Below, one piece after another: positions 46,504-56,403 of a stretch of 64,000 bases of DNA. The DNA comes from Branchiostoma lanceolatum (taxonomy: Eukaryota; Chordata; Leptocardii; Amphioxiformes; Branchiostomatidae). The stretch covers positions 11,351,501 through 11,415,500 of the forward strand of contig NC_089726.1 of assembly GCF_035083965.1 (NCBI RefSeq), given 5' to 3'. The translations under genes were made by a program, and so were the position numbers. Numbering within the stretch: position 1 is the stretch's first letter; each line of letters opens with the position of its first letter. The notes under the pieces are model-generated. The model was given only the letters and a program-made list of their open reading frames with translations. It was not told the origin of the DNA and did no database searches.

Positions 46504-49500
46504 GTGAGTAGATCTTCACAAGGTGTTTTCATACGAATTCATAATTGTTAGCTGTATCGTTTCAGGTATCCGCTATCTGTTTTGCTGATTCTTTGGGTTG
46601 TAACGCTGGGTCGTTTGACTTTACCCTCAAACAAGTTTGTGCGTATATTCATGTGCGCATGAGTTGCGTATTTTTTGCTGTAGTCAAATTTTGCGGGGGA
46701 AAAGCTGTTTTCTACTCTAACGCACCTTTATGCAGCCTGGTTATCGAACCAACGAAATCGATTTTTCGGCCGCAAACTTTACCTTAACCCAAAACGTTTT
46801 AATACGCAACTCATGCGGACTTGTATACAGTGACTTATTACGTACAAGTGTGAGGGGGGCTTTAGTAATTCATCCCAGATGGATGATCCTTACTCAAACA
46901 CATCTCCAGAAGAATGCTAGTAACAGAATAAAATGCTTCCAGTTAAAACGCACTGAGTCTCTGTATGTGCCGTCCACTCATGATAACCGTGCGCCCAGGT
47001 TCCAGGCCCTTGGAAATTGTTGTGGTCCTCGTTCGAAAGCGAAAAGCATTGGGGCCTCGTTCCCAATGTCGAGGGGAAGCCTTGTGGTTAACATCTACTA
47101 GCATAATTCGTACATAATTCCGCCACCCTGAAAAGATACGTCCAAACAGATCTCCAACCCAACGTCCCCCATAATGCACTCCTGTATATCTTAACTGTGT
47201 ATACCTGGGGATGCTGCACTAAAGATCTTTCAAACCCACTGTTTTTCAAACAGGCGGATTTATGTGACCCGACGGATTAATGTTAATGGAGGTGGCGCAC
47301 GCACCAATCCCTGAGGGGTTTCCTAATGTCGGTTGTTGAATGTCTTGCAACACCCTGCAGTCTGTCTGCGATAGTTTCGGAGGTAATGTCGTGAGGCCGA
47401 AGACTCAGGGCATCCAGGCACTGATCCAGGGCATGATGCTGGATCACCCAGAAGCGGACTACTGGCTCCACATGATCCGCTCACCTCACATCACGGGCGG
47501 CTGGACCTACCTAGATGGAACATGGTAAGACTGGATCACGAATCTGCTTCATTTCATGTATGATATGGCACTATATCTGTATAATATAGCTAACATGTAG
47601 TTCAGCGAAATTTCACTATGACAGCTGCCCACACTGAAGATTAGGGGTGGGTACCGGTACATAAAATTCAGGTCCGGTCCAGGTCCAGGTCCAGAGGGTC
47701 AGGTCCAAGTCCGGACCTGTACCTGTACCTGTACCTGATTATAGTAGTGTCCCAGTACATCATATTTTGGAGAGTGAGACACACGTAAAAGTCTCCAAAC
47801 GTCATGTCTGGAACGATATAATTTCTTAGGTTTGCACTTTGTCTCAAAATTATAACTATACTCTCCTCGCCGTCTATTTACTCATCCTTTAAGTGTTTCT
47901 AGATATGATTCACAGCTAACGTCTTCGAAAACGACTCGTTAAATCTGCTGTTTTGTATTTTCTTAGACCAGTTATGTGGCCGCCTCCTGGTAGCCTGGTA
48001 CAAAAAATTTTCTAATCGGTCCATAGGCCGGTCCACTGATTTTTACGGACCGGTTTTTTTTGGACCGGTCCATTAAGAAATACCGGTTTTGTACCGGTAC
48101 ACGGTACCGGTACCCAGCCCTACTGAAGATGTGACTGACGTATCAAAAATGTTCCCCTTTCCTCCTACACACGTACAACTACGTCACATCTCCATGGAAA
48201 CGCAGGTTGATTGACTGTGACTTCACAAAATAGATACCAACCGCCCACGAGATGTAACTGTTGTAACAAAAATGTCCTCCTCTCCCCTGCCCACAATAAC
48301 TACATAAACATCTAGCATGCAGTTAGCGAAATTTCACAATGACTGACATGATGTAACTGTCGTATCAATGATGTTTCTCTCTCCCCCTGCCAACAACAAC
48401 TGCGTCACATCTCCATGGCAACAGGTTGATTGACTGTGACTTCACAAACTGGGGACCGGCCTCTGATGGGGAGTCAAGTTCAAACGACGGAGCGAACACT
48501 GAGCAATGCGGCAGGCTGTTGGCGGCTACCCAATGGCAATGGGAGGATACACCATGTGGCGATTCTCACAGCACCATTTGCCAGACAGGTAGGGTTACAA
48601 TATATAAGTCCAAATTTTCTCATTGATTTCGTGACTATGAAGTAGAGAAGAGCTGACAGGTTGAAGAACCCTTAGTTTCATACTCTTGTCCGGATTCTTT
48701 ACCTACTTTAAGAAACAGAGCTAAACCAAGGAGGTCTAACTGAGAAACCTTCTTGGTGCTGTCGGACCATTCCGTGTCGTCACTAACGGAACACATGTGT
48801 ACATTTTCAGGTGACGTTATCGGTACCTCAAGTGGAAGCTGTGGAAGCGGTGAGTTCACATTTTGTCATAATATTTAACTTACAATTCTCTGCATTGTTC
48901 CGTTATTACCTGTTGCCTTAAGTGTAACAGAGCGATTCTGACTGAAGCGTATTAGAAAACCGCAACATTCACATTGACCAACTACCTACTCTCAAGTCTT
49001 CTTCATGAATTTTCTATTTCATGTTCACTTGAAATACGTCTTTTATTCAGCAATATATGGTTAGAACTAAAACGTTTAGAAAGCAGAATCTGATAATGGT
49101 TGATTTTAGCCTGGGCACCATCCTCTGAAGTTTACTGCTGGGTTATTATTTTCGCTGCTAACCACGGTGGCTAGCAAGCGAAAAAAGGATAAACTTCAAC
49201 TTCAACTTGATATACCCCAGATAACCCCGCGAGGGGCAAAGTAGGGGGGGGGGTGAGGCTAAGGCGGGCAGGCCTCCAAACAAGCGGTAAACTAAGGAGG
49301 ATGGTACCCAGGCTAAGTACTTTACTCTCCAAGCAGAGGAATGGCTTCGGCTGGTTTTTGACGTGTTTTTAGGCGTTTTTGTTGTCTTACATATAGTATG
49401 GCTTGGCGACCGGGACAAAATCGAAAGCCAGACAAAAACGCCTAATACACGTCAAAAACCAGCCGGAGCCATTCCTCTGCTTGGAGAGTAAAGTTGCTGT

Positions 49501-52500
49501 ACTTGCTTCAATAGATTTTGCGAACAACATGCCCTGTTCCTTCGGGTACACGGCGGGGCCGGGGGATATCTGCTACAAGGTGTCGGCGACAGTCGCGACT
49601 TTCTCGGACGCAGAGGCGGACTGTGCGTCCCAGGGCGGCAGGCTGGCCGCTCCGTACGACGAGAGGACCCACCAGTTCATGGCAGGGATGGCCATGCTGG
49701 TCAACCCCAACTCCGACCACTGGATCGGCATCACTACCGACACCGTCAATGGAGGATTCAAGTTTATAGACGATACACAGTAAGCTTTCATGTCATAGCT
49801 GTACAAACAAACACTCCAGACAATTCAGTCCCAGAACGCATTCTTGTCTCCACATAGCGCTACTGTAGTATTCACAACTAGATGCCTTTCTGGAACAAAA
49901 CGCGTTGTGTTGACTCAATCGCTCTTTTCATATATATGTCACAGTAGAGATGGCGATTCAGGACAATCGGCGATTGTCCTAGGACAGATCACGATCGCCA
50001 TTTGTCCTAGGACAGACTGCGATCGCGATCTGTCCTAGGACAATCGCCGATTCTACTAGTAGAGATTGCGATCGCAATCTGTCCTAGGACAAACAGCGAT
50101 TCTACTTGGGCAAATTCTGATTAGATGGAAATGCTTTGGAAAATAGAATGAATCATTGCATTACGTTTCAATCATGTTTAACATGCTACCTACATTTCAC
50201 AATTATTAACTATTTTAGGTGAATTAGTTCACATTTCATGATGGATCAATTTCATGTGAGTATGTTTTCTGATAAAGTAATTTCTGATAAAGTTGAATGA
50301 CAAAATTTTAATAATGTGTGAAAGATATCAGTTGGAAGAAGGTGATCCAACAATATTTCGGTATGCAAATTTTGAGGTGTCAAGATAATACTCACAGTTT
50401 CACACCTATTGAATTCACAACCTTAGGAGAACAATAACAATTGTAAAGTGATAAAACAGGTGTCAAAATATCAATCTCAGTTTTAAGATACTACAGTTTC
50501 ACACCTATATCATTTCACAGTCAGACATTTACTGAATGATTTCACAACTTTGGCAGAACAATAAAAATTAGAGGGTGATCAAACAGTTTTGCTGTATATT
50601 ACTGTTTCCTTTATCTTAGCATGAATTGAGTTTTGATCAGAGTTTGTAAATACTAAATAAAATCATGGTTTATATAAAAAATATTGCTGTTTCCTTAATA
50701 TCTTAGCATCATTAAGTTTGGATCACCGTTTGTCCTAGGACAGATTGCGATCGCAATCTCTACTAGTAGAATCGGCGATTGTCCTAGGACAGGTCGCGAT
50801 CGCAGTCTGTCCTAGGACAAACGACGATCGCGATCTGTCCTAGGACAATCGCCGATTGTCCTGAATCGCCATCTCTACTGTGACATATATATAAATTCAT
50901 ATTCAGTGACAACTTTGTTGAGCTGTTCATTAAGGTGGGGCGGTGGGTACTAGCGCTATTTCGCCTTTATCCGTGGGGTAACCTATTTTTGTTTTGGGGG
51001 ATGTACGCTAGATGAAACATCAGTATACCGCATTCACCGCTAGAACTAGAATTGCAAACTTGAGAGACTTTAAGTAACTGTGAAAAGTGTTCAGAACACT
51101 ATCTGAAAAGCTTTGATATCTATGCATTCGAAGACGACGAGGTCAAAAATGTTCCTTCCCTCATTTCAACATTTGACCCAATCATAGGAAAATTGTACTT
51201 TGTTACATTTCTGCCTTTCTCTCTCACCAGGCTGCCGCAGTGCGGGTTCATGAAGTGGGCGGCTGGCCAGCCAGACACGTCCATGTCAGGCGGGTACCTG
51301 GACTCCTCCGTGGCTTACAACTGGGCAGCCGGGGACCCCAGCACAGAGAAACACTACATATGTCAGAAGGCCGGTAAGGAATGTTAAAAACATGGGTGGT
51401 ATGACACACGGGACGGAGCAAATAACATGATACTTAGTAGACGGTGGTGGTGGGTCCTGCTGGTATGCGATAGGAAGATAACATCACTGATGGCACAAAG
51501 GACAGCAACGTTCCATTCCGACTGACGGCGATCGCGCTGCGACCTCGCTGCGCCGCGCTCTGAAATGGATTTGTGAAACCCTTGACTTCATACTTGTAAT
51601 ATCATGCAAAATGTAAAAGTATGACTGAAAAGACAACAAAACACAAAGCGTAAAAAGGATATTTTTCATCAATGGAATTCGTTGAGCACTCTGTATTATC
51701 GCTTGGTCTTCTCGCGAAGTCTTTCTTCATTCCCGTTTGTTAACCATGCGCAGTTTGGCGACTGAAAGTTGTTAATTATAGCGTTACAATCGCCAGGATA
51801 CGTATTAAGGATTTCCTACCACCGTCTTATAATGAGAGATTGTTTTAACACCTTTTCTCTCTTTTCATCCCTACAGGAAGTCTTTACACCTGCGAAAGAG
51901 GTAAGGACCTTTCTAAGAAAATAGCATAGAGGAGCCAGTAACGGCAGTTTTACAACAACGCCTCGGACAAGAAGAAAGAAAAGTCTTACGTTATATTCAC
52001 TATTTTCATTATTGTTGTGCCAGATAATGAATCAGTCAGACATTTTTGATGGCTGTTCTTCTTGTATAAGATGCTTTCCTGTGTCGAACATGCGCACTAC
52101 CCTTCATTCCTTATCAACGTAACATGTCCCTGTAGCTCAATTGGTAGCAGCCTCACAGTTGAGTTCCTGGTTCCAATTAACTAGGAGACCCCCGGTTCGA
52201 AACCGCGGTGAAGGCCATCCTTGTTGGAGCTGCATTCGTCTTTCGGAAGGGACAGAAAATCGTGGTCCCTTGATCGAGGAGGTGCCCCGAGTACGTTAAA
52301 AGGTAGCCTCTACCAGGCTCCGTCCTATCGTTGGGAAAATAGTAGAAATCAGCCGAGGTACTCCGCTATACAGGGTAGGTCCGCTATACAGTAAGGTTCC
52401 ATTTCGATGGACAGATTGGACCCTCTCTCCGTAGCTAACTCCCTTGGCACACTATTCACTCTATTAGGCCAATTTCTACTATTTTTCCAGCCATCCCGCG

Positions 52501-53586
52501 GAGCCTGGTAGAGGCTAGTTAAAAGGCACTACAACAGATGGGTACGGGTTTACACACGCATTTCCAAGTACACTCGAAGCACACTCCACGTGTGCTTGGA
52601 AATGCGTGTGTAAACCCAGCCACTGGCTTTGCACCAGATGAATAACGTGAATACTGTTCCCCCAGGCCCCACCAGCTGCACGGCTGATCAGTTCGCCTGC
52701 CCGTGTGGCGGCTGTTGCCTGGAGACGGCCCAGCTGTGTGACCGGGTGGACGACTGCACTGACGGCAGTGATGAGCTCGGATGTGACTGTAAGTCTTCAC
52801 ATTGTCGCACGACTCTAGTAGAGGTACATTCCATAGTAGATAGATAAATATAGATAGTTAAATGCCGTGCCTACATTAGCTGTCTCTTGGCTTTACTTCG
52901 GTAACAGATAATGTGTAATCATTTAGATGCAAGCGGCAGAACAACTGTTGGGACCCTGCCACTCTGTTCCGTATTGTGGGGAAATAGAAAACAGTATCAT
53001 TATACCAGCATAGGCATAGCACATGTGTATCGATTTGTTGAACCAGACAGGCTCGTCCACAACTCTTGTGCTTGTTAATCCACACATAAACCAACGCGCG
53101 CACCCGTCTGGACATTATGCGCATTGTGCATTAGAAATGATTAGCAATAGGCACCAGGTCTAGTTTCTGCACCTACATTCCACACACTACATCTTCTCGT
53201 ACGATTCACCTGCTTCAGTTCCAACCACCCCGGCAGCCACAACCACCATTGCGGCTGCTACAACCACCCCGGCAGTTACAACCATCATCCCGGCGGTCAC
53301 AACCGTCATGGCAACCACCGCATCAGATGACGCAAACATCGTGACAACTACGACGCCAGACGACGATACGCCAGACGACTCTACCAGAGCTCCAGTGACC
53401 GGCGCCTCGCTGACTACCAGCCGGCCGGAGGAGGGTGGTTCCGCCGCCGCTAACAGGGGCGGGGTGCCAGCCGGGCCGGTAGCGGGCGGCGTGGTCGGCG
53501 CGGTGGCTGTGGTGGGAGCTGGCGCCGCAGTCGGAGGGTATCTCATGTACAAGAAGAAACAAATGGCGGTGGATCCTACACCATAA
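46028..53586 (+). CDS. C-type lectin / LDL-receptor-A / mucin-like membrane protein gene, complete model
   Basis: Ten coding exons: 46028-46094, 46406-46503, 47361-47524, 48425-48588, 48811-48849, 49515-49779, 51231-51373, 51877-51900, 52666-52788, 53219-53586. Every border is AG/GT and phases chain (1-0-2-1-1-2-1-1-1), giving 484 residues. Order: signal peptide (1-22, [12 protein letters not shown]), CTLD1 (about 30-164), linker, CTLD2 (about 180-313, with a QPD motif), LDL-A (about 324-361), Thr-rich stalk, TM helix (about 450-473) and an 11-residue basic tail. Likely a type I surface receptor with lectin activity; ligand and pathway unknown. It is the intact paralog of the minus-strand gene and lacks that gene's discoidin-like domain. 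ATG 46028 sits in AAACATGG, a good start context. Confidence 0.85.
46232..46375. repeat. GT/GC microsatellite in intron 1 of the plus lectin gene
   Basis: Begins GACGCGCGCGCGCGCGCGTG and continues as GTGTGTGC/GTGCGTGC variants with two copies of GTGTGTCTGGGTATCCGTGT (about 46249 and 46349). Confidence 0.9.
46624..46861. mobile_element. Harbinger-like MITE, copy 2
   Basis: 238 bp, TTA on both sides (46621-46623 and 46862-46864). Shares with 38146-38384 the blocks GTGCGTATAT, GTTTTCTACT, TTATCGAACC/TGATCGAACC, CGGCCGCAAACTT and CGCAACTCATGCGGACT. In intron 2 of the plus lectin gene; copy 1 is in an intron of its paralog, but at a different position, so they inserted independently. Confidence 0.75.
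47361..48588 (+). CDS. CTLD1 exons 3 and 4, plus lectin gene
   Basis: 47361-47524 reads [18 protein letters not shown], then [19 protein letters not shown] and [10 protein letters not shown]. 48425-48588 reads [20 protein letters not shown], then [16 protein letters not shown]. Compared with the paralog (PKTFGIQALVHGMMIGHPED; TNWGPASNGEASSSD) the domain is clearly homologous but well diverged. No EPN/QPD motif, so sugar binding through calcium is unlikely for this domain. Confidence 0.85.
47642..48122. mobile_element. hAT-type MITE in intron 3 of the plus lectin gene
   Basis: 481 bp, ends TAGGGGTGGGTACCGGTAC and (inverted) TAGGGCTGGGTACCGGTAC, with CTGAAGAT directly repeated on both sides (47634-47641 and 48123-48130). 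The interior is rich in GGTCC/GGACC and ACCGGT words. TAGGG ends and an 8-bp duplication fit hAT. Confidence 0.85.
48125..48424. repeat. Tandem repeats with a decayed copy of an exon start
   Basis: Three imperfect units of about 115-120 bases, each with GATGTAACTG(T/A)CGTA and CTCCCCCTGCC-like segments. The first unit includes CATCTCCATGGAAACGCAGG, then TTGATTGACTGTGACTTCAC, a copy of the acceptor and first 20-odd bases of exon 48425-48588. It is followed by an in-frame TAG, so it can act only as a decoy splice site. Confidence 0.7.
48811..48849 (+). CDS. 39-bp linker exon between CTLDs, plus lectin gene
   Basis: TTTTCAG before and GTGAGT after, phase 1-1, reading [13 protein letters not shown]. 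Counterpart of 41606-41644. Confidence 0.8.
49323..49490. mobile_element. Long-TIR foldback MITE (family FB2), copy 1
   Basis: Arms begin TACTCTCCAAGCAGAGGAAT and continue through CGGCTGGTTTTTGACGTG; the right arm is the complement ending CTTGGAGAGTA. The same arms occur at 56240-56403. The right end lies only 24 bases before exon 49515, next to the splice acceptor. Confidence 0.75.
49515..51373 (+). CDS. CTLD2 exons, plus lectin gene (QPD motif)
   Basis: 49515-49779 reads [18 protein letters not shown], then [18 protein letters not shown] and [12 protein letters not shown]. 51231-51373 reads [18 protein letters not shown], then [18 protein letters not shown]. Gly-Gln-Pro-Asp in the long loop is the motif that in calcium-dependent C-type lectins goes with galactose-type ligands. 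The second ligand motif (WND) is not clean here (NW only). The paralog has no QPD, so the two receptors may differ in ligand. Confidence 0.85.
49930..50892. mobile_element. DNA element with long palindrome-rich inverted repeats
   Basis: About 963 bp. Ends ATATATATGTCACAGTAGAG and its complement; arms of roughly 165 bases. The arms are themselves built from short palindromes: TGTCCTAGGACA many times, GCGATCGC and TCTACTAGTAGA. The interior (50100-50720) is AT-rich and non-coding. A flanking TA/AT run hides the exact target duplication; CAGTAGAG termini recall Tc1/mariner-type elements, but class is open. Lies in intron 6 of the plus lectin gene. Confidence 0.7.
51528..51690. repeat. Interspersed repeat, copy 2 (shared with 2880-3055)
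   Basis: GCGATCGCGCTGCGACCTCG, then GGATTTGTG, AAAATGTAAAAGTATG and GAATTCGTTG in the same order and orientation as at 2880-3055. Confidence 0.6.
51877..51900 (+). CDS. 24-bp micro-exon, plus lectin gene
   Basis: CTACAG before and GTAAGG after, phase 1-1, reading SLYTCER. Counterpart of 39147-39176. A 24-base exon needs transcript support, but removing it does not break the frame, so alternative skipping is possible. Confidence 0.6.
52126..52303 (+). repeat. tRNA-derived SINE
   Basis: A box TAGCTCAATTGGTAGCAGCC at 52133, B box GGTTCGAAACC at 52194-52204 at the right distance, then a body with TTCGTCTTTCGGAAGGGAC and GAGGAGGTGCCCCGAGTACG. The body words recur in the deleted copy at 14607-14730. 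The B box is intact, so the pol III promoter may still be recognisable. The tail is cut by the MITE at 52304. Confidence 0.8.
52304..52517. mobile_element. Long-TIR MITE with 9-bp target duplication, in a SINE tail
   Basis: Inverted arms of about 45 bases start TAGCCTCTACCAGGCTCCG. GTTAAAAGG flanks both sides (52295-52303 and 52518-52526). A 9-bp duplication with long arms resembles Mutator-like MITEs. Inside, CCGCTATACAG is repeated (about 52362 and 52380). Confidence 0.7.
52546..52617. repeat. 23-bp perfect-arm hairpin before the LDL-A exon
   Basis: GGGTTTACACACGCATTTCC (with AAG following) at 52546-52568 is the exact complement of 52595-52617; the 26-base loop itself contains CACGTG. It ends 48 bases before exon 52666. 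Confidence 0.85.
52666..52788 (+). CDS. LDL-receptor class A exon, plus lectin gene
   Basis: Reads [20 protein letters not shown], then [16 protein letters not shown]. Canonical calcium-binding CDRVDDC.DGSDE. Phase 1-1, with the same extra CC pair as the paralog. Confidence 0.88.
53219..53586 (+). CDS. Last exon of the plus lectin gene: Thr-rich stalk, TM helix, tail
   Basis: After TGCTTCAG in phase 1: [19 protein letters not shown] and further Thr-rich, acidic sequence ([11 protein letters not shown]), then [12 protein letters not shown] segment [20 protein letters not shown] and tail [11 protein letters not shown] with TAA 53584-53586. The stalk is probably O-glycosylated. The tail has no Tyr-based signalling motif, so signalling, if any, needs a partner. 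Confidence 0.85.
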
Positions 53587-54430
53587 CTACGGAATCGCTC
53601 CCAAATTTGACGTGCAAACAATCAAACAATTGCAGTGAAAGGAGAGTCCATTTTGTCCCATCAGTGTCAGAACAACTGCCACGAATCAAGAAAGGTACAT
53701 AACTTCTCAATTTCTATCAGCAATATTAAAACTTAACTGACAGTACGGAAGCTGCTACAGCCGACACTCCTTGGTATGCACTTTATCAGATTGACTTGTG
53801 ACATTCCAGTGTGTGACAGCAGAAGTTTGCTTGTGGTGTGTTTGGTGTTGGATCGTATAGGGACGGCAGAGAATTAAGCTAATCTATGAAAATGTCTCGA
53901 ACATTTGGCGTGACTAAAACCGTTAACTGTGTTGGTTGTGTAATATTAAATAGTAATATCAAAGATTGTACAGAGGTATTTCCTGTTACTTTTAAACTAA
54001 TGCTGCGTGCTGTATATTGTGGATCTTGCATTTGCACTCCGTTCTGTACTGTAAGGTTTCAAGAATAAGTCAAGATTGATCACGATTTGTGTATTTACAG
54101 CGACTATATACACTTTTGTGCAGACATGAATAGTACTATATGAAGATCAATGTCCCTTTATGAAAAATTGATTACGAATTACATGTATGATAAACTCTCT
54201 TAGCTGTTCACCTTCCTTTCCGCTTGCTTCATCCGGTATATCCCATCGATAAATTCGTTTGAGCTCAACATGTTGATCCTTGTATGTACTACCAGTTTAA
54301 TTTACTTGCATTAACTTGTTTGTTTGTTTGTTTGTTTGTTTGTTTGTTTGTATGTTAAGTTATGTATAGTTGGTAGAAGACATTACGAAAGTCGCTGTAC
54401 ATTTGTTGTTTGAATAAAGATTATTATGTA
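53587..54430 (+). other. Probable 3' UTR and flank of the plus lectin gene
   Basis: No coding frame of note. Contains a GTTT microsatellite at about 54318-54350 and AATAAA at 54413-54418. The sequence just before it (TTACGAAAGTCGCTGT) is repeated near 35010, so this AATAAA may belong to an inserted retroelement end and not to the gene itself. Confidence 0.45.
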
Positions 54431-55004
54431 GCGTTTATGTGGCCGTCTATCTGTCTCCATTTATGAAATCATTGTTTGTACAAATACGCCGGCCGAACGA
54501 TAAGTGTACAATGAAACGTCATGCGTGCGTTTACAGAGCACTTGTGTCTCGTCTTTTGTGGTCTGATTCTCATCAGAGGTTAAGTAGATAAAACGGTTCC
54601 TTGTGCTTAGGTAACTTAATTAAACCACGCATAGATACAACAAAGATAGAATTACCCATCTCCTGGTCGCTGACTAAAAGATGTGGGAACTGGTGTAACA
54701 AAATTAACGACCGACGAACAAATCAGACGTGTTCAAACGACCTACAGGTATCATATGTCCGTCACGTATACTTCACAACGAGCTCAAAGATACAGATCAC
54801 AGAATGTATAAACTCGATAGCTCATACTTACTTCAACATCATGGGAAGAAACATATAATGCTACAACCCCGGGAATAAATGAACGAAAAACAGCTAAGAA
54901 TCCGATAGTATATCGGAACTCTTCTCAATTATAGGCAGTCACGATATGTTTGGGTAGATTTATGGAATTCTGTCGAACACAAGAAAATATCAATTACATT
55001 TTCT

Positions 55005-55226
55005 GTGGACTGCAACACTTGTGCGTAATATCAAGTCCGTTTGTGTTCCGTATTGGCATATTTTTGGCAAATGTAAAGTTTGCGGGGAAGAAGTTGCTTT
55101 TTACTTTGACCCACCGTTGGATATCGAACCAAAAATAATTCTTCGGCCGCGAACTTAAAAAGAAAATGGCCAAAAATGTCGATACGGAACTCAAGCGGAG
55201 TGATATACGTACAAGTGCAATCTTTA
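55005..55226. mobile_element. Harbinger-like MITE, copy 3, decayed ends
   Basis: ACACTTGTGCGTAATAT on the left and ATACGTACAAGTG on the right, with interior blocks GTTTGCGGGGAAGAAGTTGC, TATCGAACC and TCGGCCGCGAACTTA shared with copies at 38146 and 46624. The target duplication is no longer clear. Confidence 0.65.
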
Positions 55227-56239
55227 AAACATACTTTCGGGGTTAGACGGTTAGAAGACTTGCCTTTTTTGTGAGACCTCTCCATGGTTTCAGAGGTCGA
55301 GCTTGGACTCGTGTTTTTGTGCGTCTTGTTTAGCGTTTTGTTCGTCTTGAACATTGTACGTTAAAAGCTAACGTTACAGTTGGAGGAAGCGGCTATAAAA
55401 ACGCACAAAACATGCGAAACTGTCAGTAACAGTTCCTAACAGCTTCCTAACGTTTCTTGAACGTCATTTCCTTCTCGAAGTTCAATGAACTCTAGATAGA
55501 GGTCGTTACACTCCCCTTAATGAACTCTGGATGGAGGTCTTTAATATTGTTAAACCAATCATGAAAATCAGAGTCATTTTCTCTTCGGAACTCTATGGCC
55601 TTCACCGGGTCAATGACCCCAGGGTCAATGACTTCAGGAGATACCGCCGCCCTGAGGGAACTGATCACTTCGCCGACGGTGTCATTACCGCAGATTACAA
55701 GAACTCTAAGAAGACTAGATGTAATACTCTTAAAAGCATTCATTCTAGCTTTTGAGACGGGAGAGGTCGCTAGCAAACTCGAACTAATGTCTATGAAGGA
55801 AGATTCTTTTTACAACTGATCATAAAAGCCCCTGGTGGTCAAACCATGGAGCCAGTCAGTCTGAGTGCATGTTTCTTACACCACTAGGCGTTCTCCAGCT
55901 CCTTGCGACTGCTGTAGAATACTCTACAGAAAGCTCACACAAACATTTATGTCGTTTAGTAACTTTACATATCAGAATGCACGAGCTGAAAACTTTGTAA
56001 AACGGTCTCAGAGTGGGGAAACTTCTGTTCAAGGACATCACGTTTACTGGTTGTTATCGTACTGTCCATGACAACAGCTCCTGTAAACCAGTGATGTTAT
56101 CTTCCTATCGCATACCAGCAGGACGACGTTGTATACCATATCAAGAGATGTACTTGAGATATGAACGGTATTAGTGCTCCAGAGATTCGATTCCTTGTGC
56201 ACGTTTACGACATGTACAGTTAAAGATAAGGTTGTAATT
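55227..56239. other. No gene recognised
   Basis: A few open frames of up to 94 codons overlap on both strands at 55490-55820; none has a recognisable motif or splice borders. Confidence 0.35.
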
Positions 56240-56403
56240 TACTCTCCAAGCAGAGCATGGGTTTCGGCTGGTTTTTGACGTGTTTTTAGCCGTTTTTATC
56301 GGGCTTTCTACTGTCATCTTTTTTTTTTTGTCTAGCCAACCCTTGGGTTGATCTAAAAACACGTCAAAAACCAGCCGAAACCCATGCTCTGCTTGGAGAG
56401 TAG
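56240..56403. mobile_element. Long-TIR foldback MITE (family FB2), copy 2
   Basis: Arms of about 49 bases: TACTCTCCAAGCAGAGCATG, then CGGCTGGTTTTTGACGTG, and the complement ending GCTTGGAGAGTA. GTTGTAATT flanks both sides (56231-56239 and 56404-56412), a 9-bp target duplication. Confidence 0.8.

Noticed and set aside
49508-49720. Minus-strand frames over CTLD2 of the plus lectin gene, and the matching plus frame at 41071-41295
   Set aside because: Both are antisense shadows of the same CTLD exon and resemble each other only because the exons do.
52126-52211. Functional tRNA gene
   Set aside because: A and B boxes are present, but the acceptor arms do not pair and the sequence runs straight into a SINE body shared with 14607-14730.
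55492-55819. Overlapping frames on both strands, up to 94 codons
   Set aside because: No conserved motif, no splice borders and mutual overlap; no basis to call a gene.
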